Shown here piece by piece: positions 28,834-36,946 of a DNA stretch of 37,001 nt. The position numbers and the translations under genes were made by a program. Below the pieces are notes generated by a model. It saw only the letters and a list, made by a program, of their open reading frames with translations, did no database searches and had not been told where the DNA came from. The stretch lies in the NCBI RefSeq assembly GCF_002093975.1, contig NZ_MSZZ01000074.1, positions 1 to 37,001 of the forward strand, written 5' to 3'. This DNA comes from Thermoactinospora rubra. GTDB taxonomy: Bacteria > Actinomycetota > Actinomycetes > Streptosporangiales > Streptosporangiaceae. Positions within the stretch are counted from its first letter, which is position 1. The number at the start of each line of letters is the position of its first letter.

Positions 28834-30095
28834 CGGGCCTTCCCCAGCAGGTCGCGGAACCGCTTCATGGTCTGCTCCACCGGCTGGTGCGAGGTGAACC
28901 CCGCCGCCCGGGCATGGCCGCCGCCGCCCAGCGCGGTGCAGATGGCGCCCACGTCGACCGCCCCCTTGGAGCGGGTGGACACCTGCCAGAGGCCGTCGTC
29001 GTCCTCCTTGAGCACCACGGCCACCTCCGCCTCGTCGGTGCGGCGGACGACGTCGATGATGCCCTCCACCTCGTCGTACGGCAGGCCGTAGGCGGCCCGG
29101 TCGACGTGCGAGACGTAGGTCCACACCAGGTCGTCGTCCAGGGCCACCCGCTCCAGCGCGGCGCCCAGCACCTTCAGGTAGCCGAACGGCGAGCGGTCCC
29201 ACAGCTCGCGGGCGATCTCGTCGGTGCGCAGCCCGGCGGCCACCAGCCGGGCGGCCAGCTCGTGCGCGGCCGGCGTGGTGCTGGAATGGCGGAAGGAGCC
29301 GGTGTCGGTGACCAGGCCCACATACAGGCAGGTCGCCATCTCGCGGTCCAGCGGCACGCCCAGGCGGCCGATCAGCTGCTCCACCAGCGCGGCCGTCGCC
29401 GCGGCGTCGGGGTCGATCAGGCTCAGCGTGCCGAAGCCGGGGTTGGAGGGGTGATGGTCGACCACGACCAGCTCGGTGGCCTTGGTGGCGTTGGGGGCCA
29501 GCAGGCCGAGCCGGTCGAGGGTGGAGGAGTCGAAGGTGATCATCAGTTCGGGCTCGGCCGGATAGTCCTCCGGCGGCGACAGCAGGTCCTGGCAGGGCAG
29601 GAAGCGCAGCAGCCGCGGCACGGCGAAGCGGCGGTCGCCGAAGGAGCACACCACGCGCTTGCCCAGGGCCCGCAGGGCCCGCCCGGCGGCCAGCATCGAG
29701 CCGAGCGCGTCGCCGTCGGGGGCGACGTGGCAGGCCAGGGCGATCTCGTCGGCCTGGCGGATCAGCTCGACGGTGCGCTCCCAGGCGTACTCGGCGATGG
29801 CCTCGGCGGGACGGCCGAGCCCGGCCGGGTCGCCGGACGCCGGCATGCCGCCGAGGTCCTTCGCCGGCGACGTGCCCGGCATCCCCGGCGCCTGGCCGTT
29901 CCCGCCCGGATCCCGTCCGGGCTCCCGCTCGCCGCCGTCGCCGGGCGGCGCCCCGGGGGGCGCTGTGCTCTGCTTCCGGCTTCCCGGCCTGGCCTCGGCC
30001 GGGGCGAATCTCGCGGAGTCGAATCTCGCGGAGTCCTCGGCGATCTTGTCCTTGGCGGTCTTGGCCGGAGACATGGTGCCCTTTCCCGCAGACAT
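28830..30095 (-). CDS. DHH/DHHA1 phosphoesterase (NrnA-like), with long N-terminal extension
   Basis: Bifunctional oligoribonuclease/PAP phosphatase or c-di-AMP-type phosphodiesterase of the DHH family, degrading short RNA or pAp. Motifs: ACHVAPDGDALGSMLA, ITFDSS, VVVDHHPSNPG, LYVGLVTDTGSFRHSSTT and the DHHA1 GGGGHARAAGF. From 30095 the protein is 421 aa, of which about the first 95 are Pro/Gly/Ala-rich and disordered, including a duplicated DSARF. ATG 30074 has a better-spaced AAGGG, and later Met codons close to the domain are possible, so the N-terminus is uncertain. It sits between rbfA and truB, as is usual in actinomycetes, and is coupled to truB. Confidence 0.88.
   Translation of the reverse strand: MSAGKGTMSPAKTAKDKIAEDSARFDSARFAPAEARPGSRKQSTAPPGAPPGDGGEREPGRDPGGNGQAPGMPGTSPAKDLGGMPASGDPAGLGRPAEAIAEYAWERTVELIRQADEIALACHVAPDGDALGSMLAAGRALRALGKRVVCSFGDRRFAVPRLLRFLPCQDLLSPPEDYPAEPELMITFDSSTLDRLGLLAPNATKATELVVVDHHPSNPGFGTLSLIDPDAAATAALVEQLIGRLGVPLDREMATCLYVGLVTDTGSFRHSSTTPAAHELAARLVAAGLRTDEIARELWDRSPFGYLKVLGAALERVALDDDLVWTYVSHVDRAAYGLPYDEVEGIIDVVRRTDEAEVAVVLKEDDDGLWQVSTRSKGAVDVGAICTALGGGGHARAAGFTSHQPVEQTMKRFRDLLGKAR
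30006..30035 (-). repeat. Exact 15-bp tandem duplication in the DHH gene
   Basis: GAATCTCGCGGAGTC occurs twice without a gap (30006-30020 and 30021-30035), in frame, encoding a doubled D-S-A-R-F in the disordered N-terminal extension. Confidence 0.85.
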
Positions 30096-30247
30096 GGAAC
30101 GTGCCCGCCTCCTCGCCGGTCCGGCGTCGTCGTCCGCCCGGCTCCGGGCAGGCGGCCGGGCCGTGCCGGTCGCCGGGAGGGCGCGGGCGGCGGGGCCGTC
30201 CGCGGGCGGGCGGGCCGGGCGATGGGTGAGCTCGCTTTGGTGAGAGG

Positions 30248-30727
30248 TCACGTCGCAGAGTACCCCGCCGCGCCCCGGGGCTCGTCGGAGTCCTCGGCGT
30301 CGTCGCCCGAGTCCGGCTTCCTGTAGGGATCCGCGTCGCCCGCGTACTGGGCGTTGGCGGCCCGCCTGGCCACCTCCTCGTCGCGCGCCTTGGCGGCGGC
30401 GAACAGCTCGTCCAGCTGGCGGGCGCTCTCGGGGATCGGGTCGTGCTTGAAGGTGATCGTCGGGGTGAAGCGCACCCCGGTCTGCCGGCCCACCTCCGAG
30501 CGGATGATGCCCTTGGCGCTCTCCAGCGCGGCGGCGCTGTCGGCCCGCTCGGCCTCCGAGCCGAACACCGTGTAGAAGACCGTCGCCTCGCGCAGGTCGG
30601 CGGTGACCCGGGCGTCGGTCACGGTCACGAAGCCCAGCCGCGGGTCCTTGATCCGGCGTTCGAGCATCTCGGCCACGATCTGCCGGATGCGGTCGGCGAG
30701 CTTGCGAGCGCGCGCGGCGTCGACCAT
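30248..30727 (-). CDS. rbfA: Ribosome-binding factor A
   Basis: 30S maturation factor (159 aa) with a KH-like fold: DRIRQIVAEMLERRIKDPRLGFVTVTDARVTADL, then ATVFYTVFG and GVRFTPTITFKHDPIPE. A charged C-terminal tail of about 35 residues follows the core. The ATG at 30727 has GAGGGGGA upstream. It lies between ylxP and the DHH phosphoesterase in the normal operon order; 152 bp without other genes separate it from the DHH start. Confidence 0.96.
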   Translation of the reverse strand: MVDAARARKLADRIRQIVAEMLERRIKDPRLGFVTVTDARVTADLREATVFYTVFGSEAERADSAAALESAKGIIRSEVGRQTGVRFTPTITFKHDPIPESARQLDELFAAAKARDEEVARRAANAQYAGDADPYRKPDSGDDAEDSDEPRGAAGYSAT

Positions 30728-30756
30728 GGTCAGTCCCCCTCGTCTGTGCGGGTCGG

Positions 30757-31056
30757 TCAGTCGTCCTCGTCGGTGAACAGCCGCTGCCTGGCCGACAGCA
30801 GCTCGATGTCGGGGCGGTAGGCCACCAGGCGCTCGCACGCCTCCAGCACCTGGGTGCAGTTGCCCGCGGAGGCCGAGACGACGGCCACCCCGATCTCCGC
30901 CCGGCGATGCAGGTCCAGATGGCCGGTCTCGGCGACGGCCACACCGGGATAGCGCCGCTGCAGCTCGGCGACGATGGGACGCACCACCGCGCGCTTCTGC
31001 TTCAGCGAGCGCACGTCTCCCAGCAGGATGTCCAAGGTCAGGGCACCTACATACAT
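30757..31056 (-). CDS. ylxP: DUF503 family protein (YlxP-like)
   Basis: Small conserved protein of 99 aa: MYVGALTLDILLGDVRSLKQKR, then VAVAETGHLDLHRRAEIGVAVVS. DUF503/YlxP is regularly found between infB and rbfA and is thought to be linked to ribosome assembly, but its function is not settled. The ATG at 31056 has no strong ribosome site. The 251-bp gap upstream holds the infB terminator-like stem and nothing else I recognise. Confidence 0.92.
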   Translation of the reverse strand: MYVGALTLDILLGDVRSLKQKRAVVRPIVAELQRRYPGVAVAETGHLDLHRRAEIGVAVVSASAGNCTQVLEACERLVAYRPDIELLSARQRLFTDEDD

Positions 31057-31267
31057 CGTTGGCAACCACCGCGTGCTCGTGGGCTCCTCGCCCGGCCTCG
31101 CCGCGGTGGCGGGCGGGCCGTGACGAGCTGGGCAGGCGTCCGCCCCAGGCGTGGCACCGCTCGCGCGGATCCCGGGCATCCGGACCTCGGCCTCATGCCA
31201 TCCGGCTACCCGGGGCGGGAGGTCCTGGAACGGAACGGCCCGGACCTCGCGCCGCCGGACAGTGCCA

Positions 31268-31297
31268 GGCGCCCGGCGGGCTGGCCCGCCGGGCGCC
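31268..31297 (-). terminator. Terminator-like stem after infB
   Basis: GGCGCCCGGCGGGC (31268-31281) and GCCCGCCGGGCGCC (31284-31297) form a perfect 14-bp stem (13 bp with a tetraloop), 11 bases past the infB stop. It probably attenuates transcription between infB and ylxP/rbfA. Confidence 0.7.
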
Positions 31298-31307
31298 GGT
31301 CCGCGTG

Positions 31308-34300
31308 TCAGTCGCGCGGCTTCTCCCGCATCTCGAAGGTCTCGATGATGTCGCCTTCCTTGATGTCGTTGTAGCCGACGCCCACGCCGCACTCGAAGCC
31401 CTCGCGGACCTCGGTGACGTCGTCCTTCTCCCGCCGCAGCGAGGAGACGGTGAGGTTGTCGGCGACGACGGCGCCATCCCGGATGAGGCGGGCCTTGCTG
31501 TTGCGCACGATCTTGCCCGAGCGGACCACACAGCCGGCGATGTTGCCGATCCTCGGCACCCTGAAGATCGCGCGGATCTCCGCCGTGCCGAGCTGGACCT
31601 CCTCGAACTCGGGCTTGAGCATGCCCTTGAGCGCGGCCTCGATCTCCTCGATCGCCTGGTAGATGACCGAGTAGTAGCGGATGTCCACGCCCTCGCGCTC
31701 GGCCAGGTCGCGGGCCCGCGGCTCGGGCCGGACGTTGAAGCCGATGATGACGGCGTTCTCGTCGGCCATCGCCAGGTTGACGTCGTACTCGGTGATCGCG
31801 CCGACGGCACGGTGCAGGACACGCAGCCTGACCTCGTCGCCGACGTCGATCTTGAGCAGGGCGTCTTCCAGGGCCTCGACCGAACCGGACACATCGCCCT
31901 TGATGATGAGCTTGAGCTCGTCGACGCGGCCCTTCTCCAGGTCGCTGAACAGCTCCTCGAGGGTGCGGCGGCGGCTGGACTTGGCCATCTCGGCGCTGCG
32001 CTTGCGCGCCGCGCGCTGCTGGGCGATCTGGCGCGCCATCCGGTCGTCGGAGACCACGATGAAGTTGTCGCCGGCGCTCGGCACCGAGGTCAGACCCATG
32101 ACCAGCACCGGGAAGGACGGCGGCGCCTCCTCCACCTGGTTGCCGTTGTCGTCGATCAGCGCGCGGACGCGGCCGAAGGCCTCGCCGCACACGATCGAGT
32201 CGCCGACCCGCAGCGTGCCACGCTGGACCAGGACGGTCGCGACCGGACCGCGGCCCTTGTCGAGGTGCGCCTCGATCGCGATGCCCTGGGCGTCCATGTT
32301 GGGGTTGGCCCGCAGGTCGAGCTCGGCGTCCGCGGTGAGCAGGATGGCCTCGAGCAGGTCGTCGATGCCGATGCCCTCCTTGGCGGAGATGTCGACGAAC
32401 AGCGTCGAGCCGCCGTACTCCTCGGCCACCAGGCCGTACTCGGTGAGCTGGGCCCGCACCTTGTTCGGGTCCGCGCCCTCCTTGTCGATCTTGTTGACCG
32501 CGACCACGACCGGCACGTCGGCGGCCTGCGCGTGGTTGAGCGCCTCGATCGTCTGCGGCTTCACGCCGTCGTCGGCCGCGACCACCAGGACGGCGATGTC
32601 GGTCGACTTCGCACCACGAGCACGCATGGCGGTGAACGCCTCGTGACCCGGGGTGTCGATGAAGGTGATCTTGCGGTCTTCGCCCTCGTGCTCGGTGGTG
32701 ACCTGGTAGGCGCCGATGTGCTGCGTGATGCCGCCGGCCTCGCGCGCCACCACGTTGGTGTTGCGGATGGCGTCGAGCAGCTTGGTCTTACCGTGGTCGA
32801 CGTGACCCATGACGGTCACGACCGGCGGACGCGGCGCGAGGTCGGCCTCGTCGCCCTCGTCCTCGCCGAACTCGATGTCGAAGGCCTCGAGGAGCTCGCG
32901 GTCCTCCTCCTCCGGGCTGACGACCTGGATGTCGTAGTCCAGCTCGGCGCCCAGCAGCTGGAGCGTCTCCTCGTTCACCGACTGCGTGGCGGTCACCATC
33001 TCGCCGAGGTGCAGCATGATCTGCACCAGCGACGCCGGGTTGGCGCCGATCTTCTCGGCGAAGTCGGACAGCGAGGCGCCGCGCGGCAGGCGGACGGTCT
33101 GGCCGTTGCCGCGGGGAACCTGCACGCCGCCGATCGACGGCGCCGACATGTTGTCGAACTCCTGCCGCCGCTGGCGCTTGGACTTGCGGCCACGAGTCGG
33201 GCGACCGCCGGGACGGCCGAACGCGCCCGCCGTGCCGCCACCGCGGCCACGGCCGCCGGCGCCGGGACGGCCACCGCCGCCACCGCCGAAGCCGCCGCCG
33301 GGAGCACCGGCGCGACCGCCGCCACCGCCACCGCCACCGGGGCGCGTGGCGAAACCACCGCCGCCGCCACCGCCACCGGGACGACCGCCACCGCCGCCGC
33401 CGGGGCCGGGGCGCCCGGCACCGCCGGGACGACCGGCGCCGGCCGGACCGGGACGCGGACCGGCGGGACGGCCCTGCGGCATCATCATCGGGTTCGGACG
33501 CGGACCGCCGGGACGCGGGCCTGCGACGCCGGGCCCGGGACGCGGACCGGCGGGACCGGGGCCGGGACGCGGGCCACCGGCGCCGGGAGCGCCGGGACGG
33601 GCCGCGGGCGGACGCGGGATGGCGCCGTCACGGTCACGCGGCGCGCCGCCCTGGGGGCCGGAACGCGGACCGCCGGAACGCGGCGGGCGAGGCTGGCCCA
33701 TGCCGCTGGCGTTGGAAGAGAACGGGTTGTTGCCCGGACGGGGACCCGGACGCGGGCCCGGCTTGGGCGCCGGACCGGGACGCGGGCCGCCGGAGGCGGG
33801 GGCTCCGGGCGTCGGCGCGCCGCCACCGGGGCGCGACTGGCCGGGAGCGGGCGCGCCGGGACGCGGGCCGGGACGCGGGCCCGGCTTGGGCGCGGCGCCG
33901 CCCGGCGCGGCCGGACGCGGAGCCTCGAATCGGGCCTGCGGCGCCTCAGGACGCGGCGCGGCGGGCTGCTGCTGTTGCTGCTGTTGCTGCTGTTGTGGTA
34001 CGGCAGGCGGACGCGGCGTCACACCTGCGCTTCCCGGCGTGGGGCCAGGACGCGGACCCGGCTTGGGCACGGGCCGCGGAGTCGTCGACGGCGCTGCCTG
34101 CTCGGCGGCGCCTCCACCCGCGCGGCCCTCTGCCGGCGCGGGGACGGACGGCTGCGGCCTGGACGGCGCGCCGCCCTTGCCGGAACCACCCTTTCCTGGG
34201 CCGCCCTTCTGGACGCCCAGAGCTTCCGTGAGCCTGCGGACGACCGGCGCCTCGATGGTGGAGGACGCCGAACGGACGAACTCCCCCATCTCCTGGAGCT

Positions 34301-34367
34301 TGGCCATCACGACCTTGCTCTCGACGCCGAACTCCTTAGCGAGCTCGTATACCCGGACCTTCGCCAC
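31308..34367 (-). CDS. infB: Translation initiation factor IF-2
   Basis: GTPase that places initiator tRNA on the 30S subunit (1019 aa). The N-terminus has an IF2_N domain (AKVRVYELAKEFGVESKVVMAKLQEMG). Residues about 60-410 are a Pro/Gly/Arg-rich, low-complexity region with a run of ten glutamines and many GGGGG and RPGPRPG units. A second IF2_N-like part (LPRGASLSDFAEKIGANPASL) precedes the G domain: GHVDHGKT (G1), DTPGHEAF (G3), NKIDKEGADP (G4). Domains II-IV follow. The GTG at 34367 has AAGGGAG upstream. The long open frames on the opposite strand are compositional shadows of the repetitive region. Confidence 0.97.
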   Translation of the reverse strand: MAKVRVYELAKEFGVESKVVMAKLQEMGEFVRSASSTIEAPVVRRLTEALGVQKGGPGKGGSGKGGAPSRPQPSVPAPAEGRAGGGAAEQAAPSTTPRPVPKPGPRPGPTPGSAGVTPRPPAVPQQQQQQQQQQPAAPRPEAPQARFEAPRPAAPGGAAPKPGPRPGPRPGAPAPGQSRPGGGAPTPGAPASGGPRPGPAPKPGPRPGPRPGNNPFSSNASGMGQPRPPRSGGPRSGPQGGAPRDRDGAIPRPPAARPGAPGAGGPRPGPGPAGPRPGPGVAGPRPGGPRPNPMMMPQGRPAGPRPGPAGAGRPGGAGRPGPGGGGGGRPGGGGGGGGFATRPGGGGGGGGRAGAPGGGFGGGGGGRPGAGGRGRGGGTAGAFGRPGGRPTRGRKSKRQRRQEFDNMSAPSIGGVQVPRGNGQTVRLPRGASLSDFAEKIGANPASLVQIMLHLGEMVTATQSVNEETLQLLGAELDYDIQVVSPEEEDRELLEAFDIEFGEDEGDEADLAPRPPVVTVMGHVDHGKTKLLDAIRNTNVVAREAGGITQHIGAYQVTTEHEGEDRKITFIDTPGHEAFTAMRARGAKSTDIAVLVVAADDGVKPQTIEALNHAQAADVPVVVAVNKIDKEGADPNKVRAQLTEYGLVAEEYGGSTLFVDISAKEGIGIDDLLEAILLTADAELDLRANPNMDAQGIAIEAHLDKGRGPVATVLVQRGTLRVGDSIVCGEAFGRVRALIDDNGNQVEEAPPSFPVLVMGLTSVPSAGDNFIVVSDDRMARQIAQQRAARKRSAEMAKSSRRRTLEELFSDLEKGRVDELKLIIKGDVSGSVEALEDALLKIDVGDEVRLRVLHRAVGAITEYDVNLAMADENAVIIGFNVRPEPRARDLAEREGVDIRYYSVIYQAIEEIEAALKGMLKPEFEEVQLGTAEIRAIFRVPRIGNIAGCVVRSGKIVRNSKARLIRDGAVVADNLTVSSLRREKDDVTEVREGFECGVGVGYNDIKEGDIIETFEMREKPRD

Positions 34368-34479
34368 TGCACTCCCTTACTCGGCCCGGGAGGCTGGCTG
34401 TGCCGTCCGGACCGTCGCTACCTTGACGTACTCATCGCCGCGTGCTCATCAGGCGCTCATAGCAATCTGACTCCGCCCC

Positions 34480-34803
34480 TTAATCCGGCGTCCTACATGA
34501 CATGTCGCACTCCTTCTCCAGGTGCTCCCGCACACGCGAGACGTCGAGCGGCCCCGGCACGCGGAAGGCGCGCGGGAATGCTCGGCGACGCTCGGCGAGA
34601 TCAAGGCACCTCAGGGAGGGGTGCAGCGAGGCGCCCCTGCCCGGAAGCCGTCCTTGCAGGTCGGGGGTCACATGATCCTCGACCAGCACCAGGCGAAGAA
34701 GCTCTGACTTAACCGTGCTAACCCTGCAGCCCACACATGTTCTCAGCGGGACCGCAGTGTCGGCTGCACGGCCACCATATTCCAGCTTACCGTGTTGACG
34801 CAT
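34480..34803 (-). CDS. ylxR: YlxR/RnpM family RNA-binding protein
   Basis: Small nucleic-acid-binding protein of 107 aa with the family core PLRTCVGCRVSTVKSELLRLV and GRLPGRGASLHPSLRCLDLAERRRAF. In Bacillus the homologue binds and modulates RNase P; YlxR has also been called a regulator. The only usable start is the ATG at 34803, which overlaps the end of nusA by 17 bp and adds about 20 residues before the usual N-terminus. It lies between nusA and infB, the universal position of the family. Confidence 0.92.
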   Translation of the reverse strand: MRQHGKLEYGGRAADTAVPLRTCVGCRVSTVKSELLRLVLVEDHVTPDLQGRLPGRGASLHPSLRCLDLAERRRAFPRAFRVPGPLDVSRVREHLEKECDMSCRTPD

Positions 34804-35791
34804 CTACGGAACCGGCGGCGTCCTCTGCTTGGGTGTCGGGCTTGATGTCGATGCGCCAGCCCGTCAGCCTCGCGGCGAGCCGGGCGTTCTGGCCTTCCTT
34901 GCCGATGGCCAGCGACAGCTGGTAGTCGGGCACGGTCACCCGCGCCACTCGACCTGCGAGATCGAGCACTTCGACATGGGAAACACGCGCGGGGGACAGG
35001 GCATTCCCGACGAACTCCGCCGGGTTGTCCGACCAGTCGATGATGTCGATCTTCTCGCCGTGCAGTTCGGCCATCACGTTGCGCACGCGCGCGCCCATGG
35101 GCCCGATGCACGCGCCCTTGGCGTTGACGCCAGGCTTTCGTGACCGAACTGCGATCTTCGTACGGTGCCCCGCCTCGCGGGCGATCGCCGCGATCTCCAC
35201 GGTGCCGTCGGCGATCTCCGGAACCTCGAGGGCGAAAAGCTTCTTCACCAGCCCCGGGTGGGTGCGCGACAGCGTCACCGACGGGCCCTTGTGGCCCTTC
35301 TTCACCTGCACCACGAACGCGCGGATGCGCTCCCCGTGCGGGTACTCCTCGCCCGGCACCTGCTCGTTGGCCGGCAGCACGGCCTCGACGCGGCCCAGGT
35401 CCACCAGCACCACGCGCGGATCCTTGCCCTGCTGGATCACCCCGGAGACCAGCTCGCCCTCGCGGCTGGCGAACTCCCCGAAGTTGATCTCGTCCTCCGC
35501 GTCGCGCAGCTGCTGCAGGATCACCTGCTTGGCGGTGGTCGCGGCGATCCGGCTGAAGTTGCCGGGGGTGTCGTCGTACTCGCGCACGACCTCGCCGTCC
35601 TCGTCGAGCTCGGCGGCCCAGATCGTCACGTGGCCGGTCTGCCGGTCCAGCTCGGCGCGCGCCTTCTGCGCCGCGCCCTCCGTGCGGAAGTACGCGATCA
35701 GCAGCGCGTCCTCGATCGCCTTGACGACCACGTCGAAGGAGATGTCCTTCTCCCGCTCAAGGCTGCGCAGGACACTCATGTCGATGTCCAC
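34787..35791 (-). CDS. nusA: Transcription termination/antitermination factor NusA
   Basis: RNA polymerase-binding elongation factor of 334 aa. It has the N-terminal domain (VLRSLEREKDISFDVVVKAIEDAL), an S1 domain (GELVSGVIQQGKDPRVVLVDLG), and two KH domains (NAKGACIGPMGARVRNVMAELHGEKID; LSLAIGKEGQNARLAARLTGW). Like other actinobacterial NusA it lacks the acidic C-terminal repeats of E. coli. GTG 35791 and ATG 35779 are both in frame. It overlaps ylxR by 17 bp and follows rimP by 11 bp. Confidence 0.97.
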   Translation of the reverse strand: MDIDMSVLRSLEREKDISFDVVVKAIEDALLIAYFRTEGAAQKARAELDRQTGHVTIWAAELDEDGEVVREYDDTPGNFSRIAATTAKQVILQQLRDAEDEINFGEFASREGELVSGVIQQGKDPRVVLVDLGRVEAVLPANEQVPGEEYPHGERIRAFVVQVKKGHKGPSVTLSRTHPGLVKKLFALEVPEIADGTVEIAAIAREAGHRTKIAVRSRKPGVNAKGACIGPMGARVRNVMAELHGEKIDIIDWSDNPAEFVGNALSPARVSHVEVLDLAGRVARVTVPDYQLSLAIGKEGQNARLAARLTGWRIDIKPDTQAEDAAGSVDASTR

Positions 35792-35802
35792 GAGGCTCCC
35801 CC

Positions 35803-36306
35803 TTAGCCCTCTTCGCCGTCGACGTCGCCGAAGTCGTCTTCGTCGAAGTCGTCTTCCTCAAAACGGCGGAATTCCACCTGCACCCGCCCGCGGGCCAGGT
35901 CCTGAAAGTCGATCCGGCGGCCGTCGATCACGACGCCGGTCTCGTCGACGCCCATGATGCGGCCCTCGACGACGGTGCCGTCGCGTAGATCCGCCTTGAC
36001 CAGGCGCTTGATCGCGCGCCGCCAGTGGCGGGGCTCGGTGAGCGGGCGGTCGACGCCGGGCGAGGACACCTCGAGTGTGTACGGCGCGCTGCCCATCGAG
36101 TCGTCCTCATCCAGCGTGGCCGACACGGCGTTGCTGACCTCGGCCACATCGTCGAGCGTCACCCCGCCGTCGCGGTCGACGACCACCCTGAGCACGCGCC
36201 GCCGGCCCGCATTGGTGATGGTCACGTCCTCGAGGTCCAGGCCTTCGGCCGCCACCACGGGCTCCAGCAGCTTCATCAGGTGGTCGCGGGATGCGGCACT
36301 ACCCAT
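35803..36306 (-). CDS. rimP: Ribosome maturation factor RimP
   Basis: Helps assemble the 30S subunit (167 aa). The core contains EGLDLEDVTITNAGRRRVLRVVVD, TLEVSSPGVDRPLTEPRHW (the family signature) and a C-terminal SH3-like half (VEGRIMGVDETGVVIDG). The tail is strongly acidic (EEDDFDEDDFGDVDGEEG), built from near-repeats of GAAGTCGTC on the plus strand. The ATG at 36306 has GGGGAGG upstream. It is the first gene of the nusA-infB operon and diverges from the lipoprotein gene. Confidence 0.96.
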   Translation of the reverse strand: MGSAASRDHLMKLLEPVVAAEGLDLEDVTITNAGRRRVLRVVVDRDGGVTLDDVAEVSNAVSATLDEDDSMGSAPYTLEVSSPGVDRPLTEPRHWRRAIKRLVKADLRDGTVVEGRIMGVDETGVVIDGRRIDFQDLARGRVQVEFRRFEEDDFDEDDFGDVDGEEG

Positions 36307-36472
36307 GTCGACCTCCCCTGTTCTCCTTTACGGGCCCTGCCGGCCGTGCTTGGCTGCTGTGTGGCCCTGGCGTCACAACGCCAGTTCACACCCTATCCGC
36401 AGCCGGGCACGGATAGAGCGCAGGAGCGCCTCGGCGCGAGAACGACCTGCACGCCGTACCATGTTTGGACCT

Positions 36473-36946
36473 ATGAACCCACTGTCCAGGCGAGCGGTAC
36501 TCGCCGGCGGCGCCATGCTGCTGTCCGGCTGCGCGGCGGGCGATCCCGCACCCTCGGCCGCCCCGGCGCCCGGCCCGGAGGAGGTCCTGCTGGGCAGGCT
36601 CATCGCGGACAAGGAGCGGACGATCGGGCTGTACACCCAGCTCATCGACGCGGGTGGGAAGGCGCTGGAGCCGTTCCGCGACCGGCACCGCGCGCACCTG
36701 GCCGAGCTGCGCCGCCGCCTGCCGGTCCGCGGCGTGACGGGTTCCCCCGCGCCGTCCGGATCCGTGTCCGCGTCGCCGTCGCGGCAGCCGCGGGTGACGC
36801 TGGCCCGGCTGCGGGAGGTCGAGCGCAGGGCCGCCGCGCAGCGCCCCGGCCAGCTCGCCGGCGTCTCCCCCGCGCTGGCGCAGCTCATCGCGAGCATCGG
36901 GGCGTGCGAGGCGCTGCACGTGGTGGCGTTGCCGAGGTCGTTTTGA
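36473..36946 (+). CDS. Lipoprotein, likely ferritin-like DUF4439 type, 3' end altered
   Basis: Exported lipoprotein of 157 aa: MNPLSRRAVLAGGAMLLSGC gives an RR-containing signal and the lipobox LLSGC. The mature protein is helical, with EEVLLGRLIADKERTIGLYTQLI and ALAQLIASIGACEALHVVAL, resembling the ferritin-like DUF4439 proteins found upstream of rimP in actinomycetes. The ATG at 36473 follows TACCAT by about ten bases; ATG 36461 is an alternative. The stop TGA at 36944-36946 lies at the edge of a mobile-element-like hairpin, so the C-terminus may have been cut and replaced by an insertion. Family assignment is moderate. Confidence 0.75.
   Translation: MNPLSRRAVLAGGAMLLSGCAAGDPAPSAAPAPGPEEVLLGRLIADKERTIGLYTQLIDAGGKALEPFRDRHRAHLAELRRRLPVRGVTGSPAPSGSVSASPSRQPRVTLARLREVERRAAAQRPGQLAGVSPALAQLIASIGACEALHVVALPRSF

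Noticed and set aside
31059..34712. A 1217-residue open frame on the plus strand opposite infB and ylxR
   Set aside because: The infB reading on minus shows all IF-2 motifs; the plus frame is open because of high GC and repeats, and translates to biased Arg/Ala/Thr text without domains.
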